From: Fumia sp045121595
GTDB taxonomy: Bacteria; Bacillota; Clostridia; Oscillospirales; Ruminococcaceae
Length of the DNA stretch: 64,000 nt
Direction of reading: 5' to 3'
NCBI GenBank assembly: GCA_045121595.1
Contig: JBGVGI010000012.1
Span: 62,001-126,000, forward strand
The notes under the pieces were generated by a model. The model ran no database searches. It was not told the DNA's origin and was given only the letters and a program-made list of their open reading frames with translations. Positions 1 through 8,048 of the stretch are shown one piece after another. Position 1 is the first letter of the stretch; each line of letters starts with the position of its first letter. The position numbers and the translations under genes were made by a program.

Positions 1-2040
1 TTTACCGAAGCTGTCCCTTGAACCGATAATCTGCTTTTTAAGTTCACGCTTTTCGTTAAGGGTGTCCTCGTAAATCTCACGGGTGAAAATAAGCTTATCT
101 TCCAAAAGCTTATTTTCCTCCGAAACGAAACGGATTTTATCGTCATAGCGGAGCTTAACGTATCCGCAAAGTGCACCGACAAGGAAGAAAAACACGAAAG
201 CAAGCCAGTTTGTAGGCTCGTAGAAAATAGTTTCGGGAGCAGTCCCGTCGATAACCTTTGCAATAAACCACGATACACTCGAAAGTCCCGCCGCCGCAAG
301 ACCGAAGTTAAGTCCGTGTACCGTTGCCATAATAACAACGTAAATCGTCCTGAAGTCAACGATTGAAAAGAGCACCGCAGAATCCGTCATCTGCACAAAT
401 CCTTCCGCAACGAAGAACAAAACTATAAGTTCTACAATCTTCACTATAAGCGAATGTTTTTGCAAAAATTCTTTCACCTTGTCAATGAAGGTAAGATTTG
501 TTTCATTTTTATACTCTACGTACTTCTGATACTGCTCCGCCATATCCTCGATAATTGAAACCTTTGCAAACCAACCGTACTCATTCCTGAGTGCCTTGTT
601 GTTGGTATCAAGCACCTTAGCGGAATGCTTACCGTTAAAATCAATTTTAACATCGGTTTTAAAAGTGCGGAGTTTCTCGTCAAAATCCTTAAAGGTCAGG
701 TTAAACTCATCGTTGACGGTAAGAATACCAGTCCCCGTTTTCCAGTTATCCATAAGCCTTGTGATAAGCTCAGATAAGTCTCTCATCGAGATAAAATACA
801 TCTTATTGTGAGCTTCTTCCTCAATCGTCACAGTCTTTCCTTTATACATCTTCTCAAAGGTTTCAAAAAGGAAGTCCCCTTTTCTGAGTCCTGAATAGAG
901 ATACGGAATCTGTACAATCTTTACGTCATAGCTTTTGTCTTTTGCATAGTACTCACAGATGTTTTCCTTAGCTTTAGCAAGAATTGCTTTATCACTCGAT
1001 TCATTGAAAGAAGAATCAAGCGGTGAAAGGTAAAGAATTTTAACGTCTTTTTGGGTTTCCTTTGAAAACTCAAGTACCTCACGCAGTTCCTCGGCGTCAC
1101 TCTTTTCAAGGGTGTTGAAGGTAAGCTCACCCGAAAAATAAACTATAACGTCAAATTCGTATGTATCAAGTACTGCTTTGATTGACGGTTTTTTGATTTT
1201 GAAAAGCTTTATTTTACCACCCGTCTGCAGGTCGTTGTTACCGATTACTGTAACCTTACTCTCAGGGAAGGTGTTTTCAATAAACTCCTCGGTAATATAC
1301 TCGGTATTACCGATACAGAGCACTCTTTTAGTCTTTATTCCGTTTTCGGAATAAGCAACTTTACGTTTTTTATCAAACTCATTTCTTAAATCAACAAGTT
1401 CACTGTGGTTAACAACCTTCATCAGGCATTCCGTAAGTACTTCGTTAAAAACACCGCACATACCGCTTGAAATCATCTGCACTGCAACGTCCTGAGAAAA
1501 GGCATCCTTGTAGCTACGCTTTGTAGTAAGCGCATCGTAGGAGTCGGCAAGTGACACAACCTGAGCAGAAATCGGGATATCGTTTCCGACAAGACCTTCA
1601 GGATAACCCGTACCGTCAAAACGCTCGTGATGGTATCTTGCAATTTCCATAGCGTATTTAATTACCATGGGGTCAATATCGGGATCATTGATTTTCTTTA
1701 TGATATTTTCACCGAAAGCAGCATGTTTTTTAACTATATCGTATTCCAGAGGAGAAAGCTTCCCGGGATAATCAAGAATACTTTTGGGAATCTGACTTTT
1801 TCCTATATCGTGAAGAGATGAAGCCATAGCAATAGCCGTTATCTCCTTATCCGAAAAAGAATATAATCCGTCATCACGAAGCTTTGTAAGGATAAGCTCT
1901 GTAAGCATCCTTACGTGATATATATGAAAACCACTTTCACCGTTTAAAATGTCAGGGATATTGTCGCTTGAAAAATACTGAGTTTCAAGGTTATAAACTT
2001 CATTTTCAAAGTTAATAACCAACAGTGGATTTCCCTGCAT
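1..2040 (-). CDS. HD-GYP domain / degenerate SDR / multi-TM protein, probably PelD-like (C-terminus off window)
   Basis: The 680 codons present start at ATG 2040 with an AAAGGAGT ribosome binding site and stay open to the left edge. Residues ~60-200 form a complete HD-GYP domain: HDIGK at 77-81, HHERFDGTGYP at 137-147, then an ADSYDALT motif, the residues expected of an active c-di-GMP phosphodiesterase. Residues ~230-480 resemble an NAD-dependent epimerase/SDR fold but lack a clean GxxGxxG and YxxxK, so it is probably non-catalytic. Three or more hydrophobic segments lie at ~523-625, followed by a coiled coil ending QIIGSRDSFGK, which by memory resembles the entry to the GAF domain of Gram-positive PelD proteins. 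HD-GYP is seen; the PelD assignment is inference. It could instead be another membrane sensor with GAF/GGDEF output. Confidence 0.8.
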   Translation of the reverse strand, partial: MQGNPLLVINFENEVYNLETQYFSSDNIPDILNGESGFHIYHVRMLTELILTKLRDDGLYSFSDKEITAIAMASSLHDIGKSQIPKSILDYPGKLSPLEYDIVKKHAAFGENIIKKINDPDIDPMVIKYAMEIARYHHERFDGTGYPEGLVGNDIPISAQVVSLADSYDALTTKRSYKDAFSQDVAVQMISSGMCGVFNEVLTECLMKVVNHSELVDLRNEFDKKRKVAYSENGIKTKRVLCIGNTEYITEEFIENTFPESKVTVIGNNDLQTGGKIKLFKIKKPSIKAVLDTYEFDVIVYFSGELTFNTLEKSDAEELREVLEFSKETQKDVKILYLSPLDSSFNESSDKAILAKAKENICEYYAKDKSYDVKIVQIPYLYSGLRKGDFLFETFEKMYKGKTVTIEEEAHNKMYFISMRDLSELITRLMDNWKTGTGILTVNDEFNLTFKDFDEKLRTFKTDVKIDFNGKHSAKVLDTNNKALRNEYGWFAKVSIIEDMAEQYQKYVEYKNETNLTFIDKVKEFLQKHSLIVKIVELIVLFFVAEGFVQMTDSAVLFSIVDFRTIYVVIMATVHGLNFGLAAAGLSSVSWFIAKVIDGTAPETIFYEPTNWLAFVFFFLVGALCGYVKLRYDDKIRFVSEENKLLEDKLIFTREIYEDTLNEKRELKKQIIGSRDSFGK

Positions 2041-2078
2041 AAACGCCACTCCTTTCAGGATATAATAAACCACTCTTT

Positions 2079-2107
2079 ATTATATACCTTTTTTCTTCAT
2101 ATTTCAA
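2079..2107 (-). promoter_or_regulatory. Sigma-A-type promoter of the HD-GYP gene
   Basis: On the minus strand TTGAAA (2107-2102), a 17-bp spacer and TATAAT (2084-2079) lie 38 bp upstream of the HD-GYP start codon. The -35 borders the dyad at 2112-2143. Confidence 0.65.
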
Positions 2108-2111
2108 CAGT

Positions 2112-2143
2112 ATTATTAATATTTTTAAGGAAATATTAATAAT
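2112..2143. repeat. Perfect 13-bp inverted repeat between divergent genes
   Basis: ATTATTAATATTT and its exact reverse complement are separated by a 6-base loop (TTAAGG). The dyad ends just before the ribosome binding site of the small plus-strand gene and begins next to the -35 of the HD-GYP promoter. It could be an operator acting on both genes or a hairpin in the leader of the small gene; no T-run follows, so it is not an intrinsic terminator. Confidence 0.6.
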
Positions 2144-2159
2144 AAAGGAGATGATTTTT

Positions 2160-2339
2160 ATGAATAGAGCAATTAATGGTAAAAAAGGCAATAAAACCAC
2201 CATTAAACCCGATGAACACTTCGTTCCGATGTTTAATAATTTTCCGCTTACTGACCTTCACGAAAAAGACGGTGAGCTTGTAATCCCCGACGACAATTCA
2301 AAACAAATGAGAAAATACAATATTGAAAACAAAAAGTAA
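2160..2339 (+). CDS. Small uncharacterised protein (59 aa)
   Basis: A 59-codon frame starting MNRAINGKKG. The ATG at 2160 is chosen over the in-frame ATG at 2151 because the AAAGGAG site ends at 2150, touching the earlier ATG but properly spaced from the later one. The product is charged, with no signal peptide, membrane segment or cysteine; a Lys-rich N-terminus is followed by an acidic middle and a basic tail. I do not recognise a family. It lies between the divergent HD-GYP gene and cls, which has its own promoter. The good ribosome binding site and a preceding dyad argue that it is real. Confidence 0.55.
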   Translation: MNRAINGKKGNKTTIKPDEHFVPMFNNFPLTDLHEKDGELVIPDDNSKQMRKYNIENKK

Positions 2340-2356
2340 AATTTTATTTAAAATTA

Positions 2357-2400
2357 TTGTAAATTATATCCCTCCGTGCTACACTTAAAGCGGAGGGATA
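2357..2400 (+). promoter_or_regulatory. cls promoter overlapping a 10-bp perfect dyad
   Basis: TTGTAA (2357-2362), a 17-bp spacer and an extended -10 TGCTACACT (2377-2385) precede cls. A perfect inverted repeat, TATCCCTCCG (2367-2376) and CGGAGGGATA (2391-2400), brackets the -10; its right arm contains the GGAGGG ribosome binding site of cls. If transcription starts near 2391 the dyad acts as DNA (operator); if a longer transcript comes from the small upstream gene, the same dyad would fold and hide the cls ribosome binding site. Confidence 0.55.
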
Positions 2401-2406
2401 AGCATT

Positions 2407-3888
2407 ATGAAAAAACTCATAAGATTTTTAACTTCAAGACTTTTTATATTTGCATTTTTAATTATTTTACAGATGGGAATATTGGCTTTAAGCATTGTAA
2501 AATTGCAGGAACTGTCCGTCTATTTTTATATGTTTTGCCAGATTTTAAGCCTTGTAGTAGTGTTTTTTATAATCGGCAAAGACGATAATCCAAACTATAA
2601 AATCGCCTGGATTATTCCCATTATGGCATTCCCCGTTTTTGGTGGAGTATTCTACCTCTTTTTCGGCAGACGCGGAATTTCAAAAAAGGTGAAAAAAATC
2701 TTAAAAACCGCTAAAAAAGTAAAAATGAACGAGGATATACTGTCATCGTTAAAAGAAAATCCTGAAGTTTATAAACAGGCTTCCTATATAAGCGGCATAG
2801 GTTATCCCATCTACCGTAACACCGAAACCTCCTTCCTCTCCCCCGGTGAAAAATTCCTTGAAATTTTAATCGCCGAACTTAAAAAAGCAAAGAAATTTAT
2901 TTATCTTGAATTTTTCATCATTGAAGAAGGCGTTTTCTGGAATCAGATTCTTGACATCCTTACGGAAAAAGTAAAAGAAGGCGTTGACGTGAGAGTTATG
3001 TACGACGATATGGGATGCATCAAAACTCTCCCCGACGGGTACGTGAAAAAGCTTAAAAAACTTGGCATCAAAGCTAAGGTTTTTAATCCCTTTGTCCCTT
3101 CTGTCGACCTTTTTATGAACAACCGTGACCACAGAAAAATCTGCGTTATCGACGGCAACGTGGGTTTCACGGGCGGTATTAATTTAGCCGACGAATACAT
3201 CAACGAAAAACCGCGTTTCGGTCACTGGAAAGATGCAGGAATTATGCTTAAAGGTGAAGCGGTTTTAAGCCTTACTTCGATGTTTTTACACCTCTGGGGC
3301 AGTGAAGAAAAAAGAACTCTGCCCGACACTCCCTTTGCAACAGACGGATACGTTATGCCTTTTTCCGATATGCCAATTGACAGAGAACTGACGGGTGAAA
3401 ACATTTATCTCAATATGATAAATTCGGCAAAGACAAGTATTTTTATCGAAACGCCCTACCTTATCATAGATAACGAAATGCTCTCGGCTCTTTGTCTTGC
3501 CGCCAAAAGCGGAATAAAAGTAATCATAGTAACTCCCGGAATTCCCGACAAGTGGTTTGTCCACGAAGTCACAAGAAGCAACTACAAAAGACTTATAGAA
3601 TCAGGAGTTAACGTCTACGAATACAAAAACGGATTTATCCATTCAAAAATAGTTATCACCGACCGCGAATGTGCCGTAATCGGTACGCAGAATTTTGATT
3701 ACAGAAGCCTTTACTTACATTTTGAGTGCGGTGTCTGGATGTACAAATCAAAAGCGGTGTATGAAGCCGACGACGATTTTAAAGAAATTATCAAAGTTTC
3801 AAAGAAAATCGAAAAATCTGACCTTAAAATCCCGTGGTATAAAAGTATGGTACGTGGATTTTTAAAACTGTTCTCCCCTCTTTTGTAA
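2407..3888 (+). CDS. cls: Cardiolipin synthase (two-HKD phospholipase D family)
   Basis: A 493-residue membrane enzyme joining two phosphatidylglycerol molecules into cardiolipin and glycerol. Two N-terminal hydrophobic segments (~9-30 and 38-60), a PLDNc-type segment and two catalytic HKD motifs are visible: HRKICVID followed by GFTGGIN, and HSKIVITD followed by GTQNFD, matching HxKx4Dx6G(S/T)xN. Length is typical for Firmicutes Cls (~480-510). It has its own promoter and is followed within 4 bases by the metG T-box promoter, so it forms a separate unit. The start is set by GGAGGG seven bases upstream. Confidence 0.93.
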   Translation: MKKLIRFLTSRLFIFAFLIILQMGILALSIVKLQELSVYFYMFCQILSLVVVFFIIGKDDNPNYKIAWIIPIMAFPVFGGVFYLFFGRRGISKKVKKILKTAKKVKMNEDILSSLKENPEVYKQASYISGIGYPIYRNTETSFLSPGEKFLEILIAELKKAKKFIYLEFFIIEEGVFWNQILDILTEKVKEGVDVRVMYDDMGCIKTLPDGYVKKLKKLGIKAKVFNPFVPSVDLFMNNRDHRKICVIDGNVGFTGGINLADEYINEKPRFGHWKDAGIMLKGEAVLSLTSMFLHLWGSEEKRTLPDTPFATDGYVMPFSDMPIDRELTGENIYLNMINSAKTSIFIETPYLIIDNEMLSALCLAAKSGIKVIIVTPGIPDKWFVHEVTRSNYKRLIESGVNVYEYKNGFIHSKIVITDRECAVIGTQNFDYRSLYLHFECGVWMYKSKAVYEADDDFKEIIKVSKKIEKSDLKIPWYKSMVRGFLKLFSPLL

Positions 3889-3891
3889 CAG

Positions 3892-3920
3892 TTGACAAAG
3901 AATATTTTTCGTGATATACT
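3892..3920 (+). promoter_or_regulatory. Consensus promoter of the metG T-box transcript
   Basis: A perfect TTGACA (3892-3897), 17-bp spacer and TATACT (3915-3920) begin four bases after the cls stop codon; transcription should start near 3927. Confidence 0.85.
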
Positions 3921-3926
3921 TGGAAT

Positions 3927-4160
3927 ATACCAAAACGTAGTGACGGAAAGAGTAGACTTCTAAACCCGATTTCAGAGAGCTTTTGGATGGTGTGAAAAAG
4001 CAGAAGGCAGAAGTTGAAGATGGCTCCCGAACGGTGCACCCGAATTTTTAAGGTGCAACAGGTCCGCCTGTTATAGCGGTGATGAGGCGTTGTTTGACGC
4101 GAATTGAAGTGGTACCACGGGAATTTTATCTCGTCTTCTTTTTGAAGACGGGATTTTTTT
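3927..4160 (+). promoter_or_regulatory. T-box riboswitch, methionine-specific, controlling metG
   Basis: The leader opens with the typical GTGACGGAAAGAGTAG element (from ~3940) and carries the conserved T-box GAAGTGGTACCACGG (4106-4120) just before a terminator. The specifier is read as ATG at 4020-4022 in the Stem I context TTGAAGATGGCTCCC, matching tRNA-Met. The T-box TGGT pairs with the ACCA end of uncharged tRNA, consistent with A73 of tRNA-Met. Uncharged tRNA-Met should stabilise the antiterminator and permit metG transcription. Confidence 0.93.
4129..4160 (+). terminator. T-box attenuator terminator
   Basis: A 10-bp stem (TCTCGTCTTC / GAAGACGGGA, one G-U pair) with a T-only loop is followed by seven T residues, directly before the metG ribosome binding site. 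Confidence 0.9.
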
Positions 4161-4176
4161 ATTAGGAGGAAAAGTT

Positions 4177-6114
4177 ATGAGTGAAAAATTTTACATCACG
4201 ACGGCTATTGCATACACATCTCAGAAACCTCACATCGGCAACACCTATGAGATTGTTTTAACCGATGCTATTGCCCGTTCCAAACGTGCTCAGGGGTACG
4301 ACGTTTTCTTTTTGACGGGTACTGACGAACACGGACAGAAAATCGAAGACTGTGCAAAAGCAAAAGGCGTAACACCTAAAGAATACGTTGACGAAGTGTC
4401 AGGAATGGTAAGAAACATCTGGGATACTATGGATACAACTTACGATAAATTTATCCGTACAACAGACGATTACCACGAAGATGCAGTTAAGAAAATCTTC
4501 AAAAAGCTCTACGATCAGGGCGATATCTATAAATCCGAATACAGCGGTCTTTACTGTGTTCCCTGTGAATCCTTCTTCACAGAAAGTCAGCTTAAAGACG
4601 GTTGTTGCCCCGACTGTGGCAGACCTGTTCAGACCACAAAAGAAGAAGCTTACTTCTTTAAAATGAGCAAATATCAGGACAGACTTATGAAACACATCGA
4701 AGAAAATCCTGATTTCATCGTTCCCGAATCCCGTAAAAAAGAAATGGTAAACAACTTCTTAAAACCCGGTCTTCAGGACCTCTGCGTTTCCAGAAGCTCC
4801 TTTAAATGGGGCGTTCCCGTTTCCTTTGACGATAAACACGTAATCTACGTATGGATTGACGCACTCTCAAACTATATCACAGCTTTAGGCTATAACCCCG
4901 ACGGAAACGAAGGCGACCTTTATGAAAAATACTGGCCTGCTAACGTTCATATCATCGGTAAGGATATTTTACGTTTCCACACAATTTACTGGCCTATTAT
5001 CCTTATGGCACTCGGTGAGCCCTTGCCGAAACAGGTTTTCGGTCATCCGTGGCTTTTGTTCGGTGCCGACAAGATGAGTAAATCCAAAGGAAACGTTATC
5101 TACGCTGACGATCTCGTTCGTCTTTTCGGTGTTGACGCAGTAAGATACTATCTCCTTTCCAATATGCCTTACGGTCAGGACGGAAACATCACTTACGAAA
5201 CCTTTATCGGCAAATATAACTCCGACCTTGCAAACACCTTAGGTAACCTTGTAAACCGTACGGTTACAATGGCTAACAAATACTTTGACGGTGAAATCTT
5301 AAAAGCACAGGTAGAAAACGAACTCGATGCTGATCTTAAAGCGGTTGCAGACGATGCATTCAAGGCATCTGTTGATTTGATGAACGAGTACCGCACTGCA
5401 GACGCTCTTTCAAAGCTTATCGCTCTTGCTCAGCGTTCCAACAAATACATCGACGAAACTGCACCATGGGCACTTGCAAAGGACGAAGCTTCTCTCCCCC
5501 GTCTTAAAGTCGTACTTTCAAACCTTATCGAAGCTATCAGGGTTTTGGGCGTTGCACTCTTACCATTTATGCCCTCTACTTCCAAAAAAATCCTTGCACA
5601 GATCAATGCGGAAAACTCTGATTTTAACAATGTTTCTTTCGGTGAAGGCGAAGCAAGAAAAGTCGGTACTGCAGAAGCACTTTTTGCAAGAATTGACGAA
5701 GCAAAAATGTTAGAACAGATTCAGAAAGAAATCGTTGAGCCTCAGATTGCCGCTGCAAAAGCAAAAGAAAAACCTGAAGGCGTTACCGATATGATTTCTA
5801 TCGACGACTTTGCAAAGGTTGAACTTCGTGTAGGCGAAATAATCTCTTGTGAAAAGCTTAAAAAATCCAAAAAACTCCTCGTTTTAAAAGTAAACGATGG
5901 CGAAAAGGAACGTCAAGTGCTTTCAGGAATTTCCCAGTGGTACGAGCCTTCTGACCTTATCGGTAAAAAGATTATTTTAGTTTCCAACTTAAAACCCGCA
6001 AAACTCTGTGGTGAAGAAAGCTTCGGTATGATTTTGGCTGCCGACTGCAGTGAAAACGACGTAAAAGTAATCTTCGTTGACGATTCTATCCCCACAGGCT
6101 CAAAAATAAGATAA
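4177..6114 (+). CDS. metG: Methionyl-tRNA synthetase
   Basis: A 645-residue class I aminoacyl-tRNA synthetase charging tRNA-Met in the cytoplasm. The HIGH-type motif appears as PHIGNTYE near residue 17, followed by TGTDEHGQKIE; a zinc knuckle with C..C and CPDCGRP pairs is at ~126-150, and KMSKSKGN sits near residue 302. The C-terminal ~110 residues form an EMAP/Trbp111-type tRNA-binding domain (IDDFAKVELRVGEI), usual for the long bacterial form. The ATG follows TAGGAGG. The T-box upstream makes it responsive to tRNA-Met charging; the next gene starts 12 bases after its stop. Confidence 0.97.
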   Translation: MSEKFYITTAIAYTSQKPHIGNTYEIVLTDAIARSKRAQGYDVFFLTGTDEHGQKIEDCAKAKGVTPKEYVDEVSGMVRNIWDTMDTTYDKFIRTTDDYHEDAVKKIFKKLYDQGDIYKSEYSGLYCVPCESFFTESQLKDGCCPDCGRPVQTTKEEAYFFKMSKYQDRLMKHIEENPDFIVPESRKKEMVNNFLKPGLQDLCVSRSSFKWGVPVSFDDKHVIYVWIDALSNYITALGYNPDGNEGDLYEKYWPANVHIIGKDILRFHTIYWPIILMALGEPLPKQVFGHPWLLFGADKMSKSKGNVIYADDLVRLFGVDAVRYYLLSNMPYGQDGNITYETFIGKYNSDLANTLGNLVNRTVTMANKYFDGEILKAQVENELDADLKAVADDAFKASVDLMNEYRTADALSKLIALAQRSNKYIDETAPWALAKDEASLPRLKVVLSNLIEAIRVLGVALLPFMPSTSKKILAQINAENSDFNNVSFGEGEARKVGTAEALFARIDEAKMLEQIQKEIVEPQIAAAKAKEKPEGVTDMISIDDFAKVELRVGEIISCEKLKKSKKLLVLKVNDGEKERQVLSGISQWYEPSDLIGKKIILVSNLKPAKLCGEESFGMILAADCSENDVKVIFVDDSIPTGSKIR

Positions 6115-6126
6115 GAGGACGTCTGT

Positions 6127-7032
6127 ATGACTGAAATTATCATTCACTCTTTAATCCACACTCTTGAAGACACCTTAAAAACGCTTCCCGTTTTATTTCT
6201 TGTGTATCTTCTCATTGAATGGATTGAACACCGCTTTGACTTCTCAAAGCTTATGAACCCGAAGGCTTCCTTTTTAGGGCCTTTCTTCGGTGCGTTGACG
6301 GGACTTGTTCCGCAATGTGGTTTTTCGGCGGCGTCTGCTTCCCTTTTCGGAGAAAAAATGATTTCCGCATCAACTTTGATTGCAGTCTTTATTGCTACCT
6401 CCGACGAAGCAGTTCCGATACTTTTAGCAGACGGTAACACTGTTAAAACAGTTCCCCTTTTAATCCTTATAAAGCTTGTTATAGCTATAATTGCGGGATA
6501 CGTTTTAAGGTACACTCTTTTCAAAGAAAGTATTCCATCTCCCGAGCATCACTGTCACTGTCTGCCCTCAAACGATGAACACCACCACGAAGAAGGACAT
6601 CACGATAATCATGAAAACCCCGATTGTCATTGTTGTTGCGACAACAAATCCTTACTGTTAAGTGCTTTGCTTCACACCCTTAAGGTAACGGCATTCCTCT
6701 TTGTAACAATGATTTTAATAAACCTTACCGTAAACTTTATCGGCAAGGAAAATCTTGAAAGCTTTCTCCTTTCAGGAAGCTTTTTACAGCCTTTTTTAAC
6801 GGCACTTATAGGACTTATCCCGGGATGTGCGGGGTCTGTACTTCTCACAGAGCTTTATATAAGCTCAAGTATCTCATTCGCTTCCCTTATTTCAGGTCTT
6901 TCGGCAGGATGCGGTTTCGGATATTTAATCCTTTTCAAAGAAACCAAAGACAAGAAAAAGGCTTTCTCAATTCTTCTTACCACCTACCTTATCTCGGTAG
7001 CGGCAGGAATCATAATTACTTTAATCCCGTAA
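6127..7032 (+). CDS. Putative metal (manganese/arsenite-type) transporter with His/Cys-rich loop
   Basis: A 301-residue integral membrane protein of the putative manganese transporter/DUF2899 type. It has two homologous halves, each with a conserved re-entrant-looking motif (LTGLVPQCGFSAA near 60; LIGLIPGCAGSVLL near 230) and several hydrophobic helices. Between them, residues ~140-180 form a soluble loop very rich in His and Cys (EHHCHC, HHHEEGHHDNH, CHCCC), probably a metal-binding sensor or buffer. It lies 12 bases after metG, with AAGAGGAC as binding site, so it is co-transcribed under the Met T-box, unusual for a metal transporter. Substrate is inferred from family and loop only. Confidence 0.75.
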   Translation: MTEIIIHSLIHTLEDTLKTLPVLFLVYLLIEWIEHRFDFSKLMNPKASFLGPFFGALTGLVPQCGFSAASASLFGEKMISASTLIAVFIATSDEAVPILLADGNTVKTVPLLILIKLVIAIIAGYVLRYTLFKESIPSPEHHCHCLPSNDEHHHEEGHHDNHENPDCHCCCDNKSLLLSALLHTLKVTAFLFVTMILINLTVNFIGKENLESFLLSGSFLQPFLTALIGLIPGCAGSVLLTELYISSSISFASLISGLSAGCGFGYLILFKETKDKKKAFSILLTTYLISVAAGIIITLIP

Positions 7033-7051
7033 GAAATTACGGGATTTTTTA
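7023..7051 (+). terminator. Intrinsic terminator of metG operon
   Basis: AATCCCGTAA / TTACGGGATT with a GAAA loop and a T-run; the left arm includes the stop codon of the transporter gene. Confidence 0.92.
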
Positions 7052-7060
7052 ATTTTCAGT

Positions 7061-7088
7061 CACATTTTTAACTTTTCTTCATATTATG
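7061..7088 (+). promoter_or_regulatory. Possible sigma-K-like (mother-cell) promoter
   Basis: CAC (7061-7063), 16 bases, then CATATTATG (7080-7088) fits the sigma-K pattern AC-N16/17-CATAnnnTA with one deviation. No good sigma-A pair is visible in this gap. A small dyad (ATTATGT / ACATAAT) overlaps the -10 and the ribosome binding site region. The assignment is tentative. Confidence 0.3.
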
Positions 7089-7117
7089 TATCAAAGACAT
7101 AATAAGGAGGCTTTTAA

Positions 7118-7936
7118 ATGTCAGATCAGAATTATACGCCTTACGGCGGTGCCACAGGTGCCAACTGTTTTAAGGAAGCTGTCTGTGTAAACACGGGAAG
7201 AATTTACGACAGTTGCAGTGACAAGGATTGTCTTGAAGATTTAAGGGTGTATTTCACCGAGGCAAATCAGACAATCATCAATACTGCACAGAGCATTAAG
7301 GTAAGACGCGTTGAGGTTGCAAACGTCACGATGGAAGTTGAATCCGTTCCCTTTAACAAAGGCTTTTACTCGGTTGACACAACTTTTTATTTCCTTATCA
7401 CCCTCGATACTTATGAAGCACAACCCTGCGCAAACCCCACTTCGGTTCAGGGCATTTCAGTTTTCTCCAAGAAGATTATCCTTTACGGCGCAGAAGGAAA
7501 CGTAAAAAACTTCACCTCTCTTCAGGGTTGCGAATTCATCACAGGTGAAGACTGCACACTCCCCTCAAACACACCCGTTGCACGTATTCAGGTTGTTGAC
7601 CCTATTATCTTAGCTTCCAAAATCTGCGATACTCCAAAAGCCGAATCCGATTGCAACACTATCTCAATCCCCGAAGCCGTTCCCTGCCTTTTCCCAGGTA
7701 CCATTGTTACGGGTGAAGTGGCAAGATACGTTTACGTTTCCGTCGGTCTTTTCTCCATCGTTCAGCTTGAACGCGACGTGCAGATGATGATTCCCGTATA
7801 CGATTTCAGTATTCCCGACAAGGATTGTTCGCCCACTGACAGTAACTGTGACCCCTGTGAGCTTTTCAGAAAAATCAAATTCCCCGTGAGCGAATTCTTC
7901 CCGCCAAGACTTTCCGAAACAGACTGCGAAGAATAA
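7118..7936 (+). CDS. Conserved Cys-rich protein of unknown function
   Basis: A 272-residue soluble protein beginning MSDQNYTPYGG, preceded by AAGGAGG. It carries about 18 cysteines in scattered pairs (ANCFKEAVCVNTG, CSDKDCLEDL, CDPCELFRK) and no signal peptide or membrane segment. The segment VRRVEVANVTMEVE to FYSVDTTFYF reads as a beta-rich repeatable core. I recall similar unnamed proteins in other Clostridia but know no experimental function. Cysteine richness and a possible sigma-K promoter would fit a spore coat or exosporium component; that is inference. It is a single-gene unit bounded by terminators. Confidence 0.65.
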   Translation: MSDQNYTPYGGATGANCFKEAVCVNTGRIYDSCSDKDCLEDLRVYFTEANQTIINTAQSIKVRRVEVANVTMEVESVPFNKGFYSVDTTFYFLITLDTYEAQPCANPTSVQGISVFSKKIILYGAEGNVKNFTSLQGCEFITGEDCTLPSNTPVARIQVVDPIILASKICDTPKAESDCNTISIPEAVPCLFPGTIVTGEVARYVYVSVGLFSIVQLERDVQMMIPVYDFSIPDKDCSPTDSNCDPCELFRKIKFPVSEFFPPRLSETDCEE

Positions 7937-7941
7937 AAATT

Positions 7942-7977
7942 AAAGCGCAAGTTTTATTAAAAAACTTGTGCTTTTTT
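7942..7977 (+). terminator. Intrinsic terminator
   Basis: AAAGCGCAAGTTTT / AAAACTTGTGCTTT (one G-U pair), loop ATTAA, followed by a T-run. Confidence 0.9.
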
Positions 7978-7978
7978 C

Positions 7979-8007
7979 TTTACAATTTAAAATTAGTGTG
8001 ATACAAT
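7979..8007 (+). promoter_or_regulatory. Promoter of the sugar isomerase gene
   Basis: TTTACA (7979-7984), 17-bp spacer, extended -10 TGATACAAT (to 8007). It starts inside the T-run of the preceding terminator. Confidence 0.75.
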
Positions 8008-8048
8008 AAAATAAATATCAGCAATCGCTGAAAAAGGAGACGAAAAAT

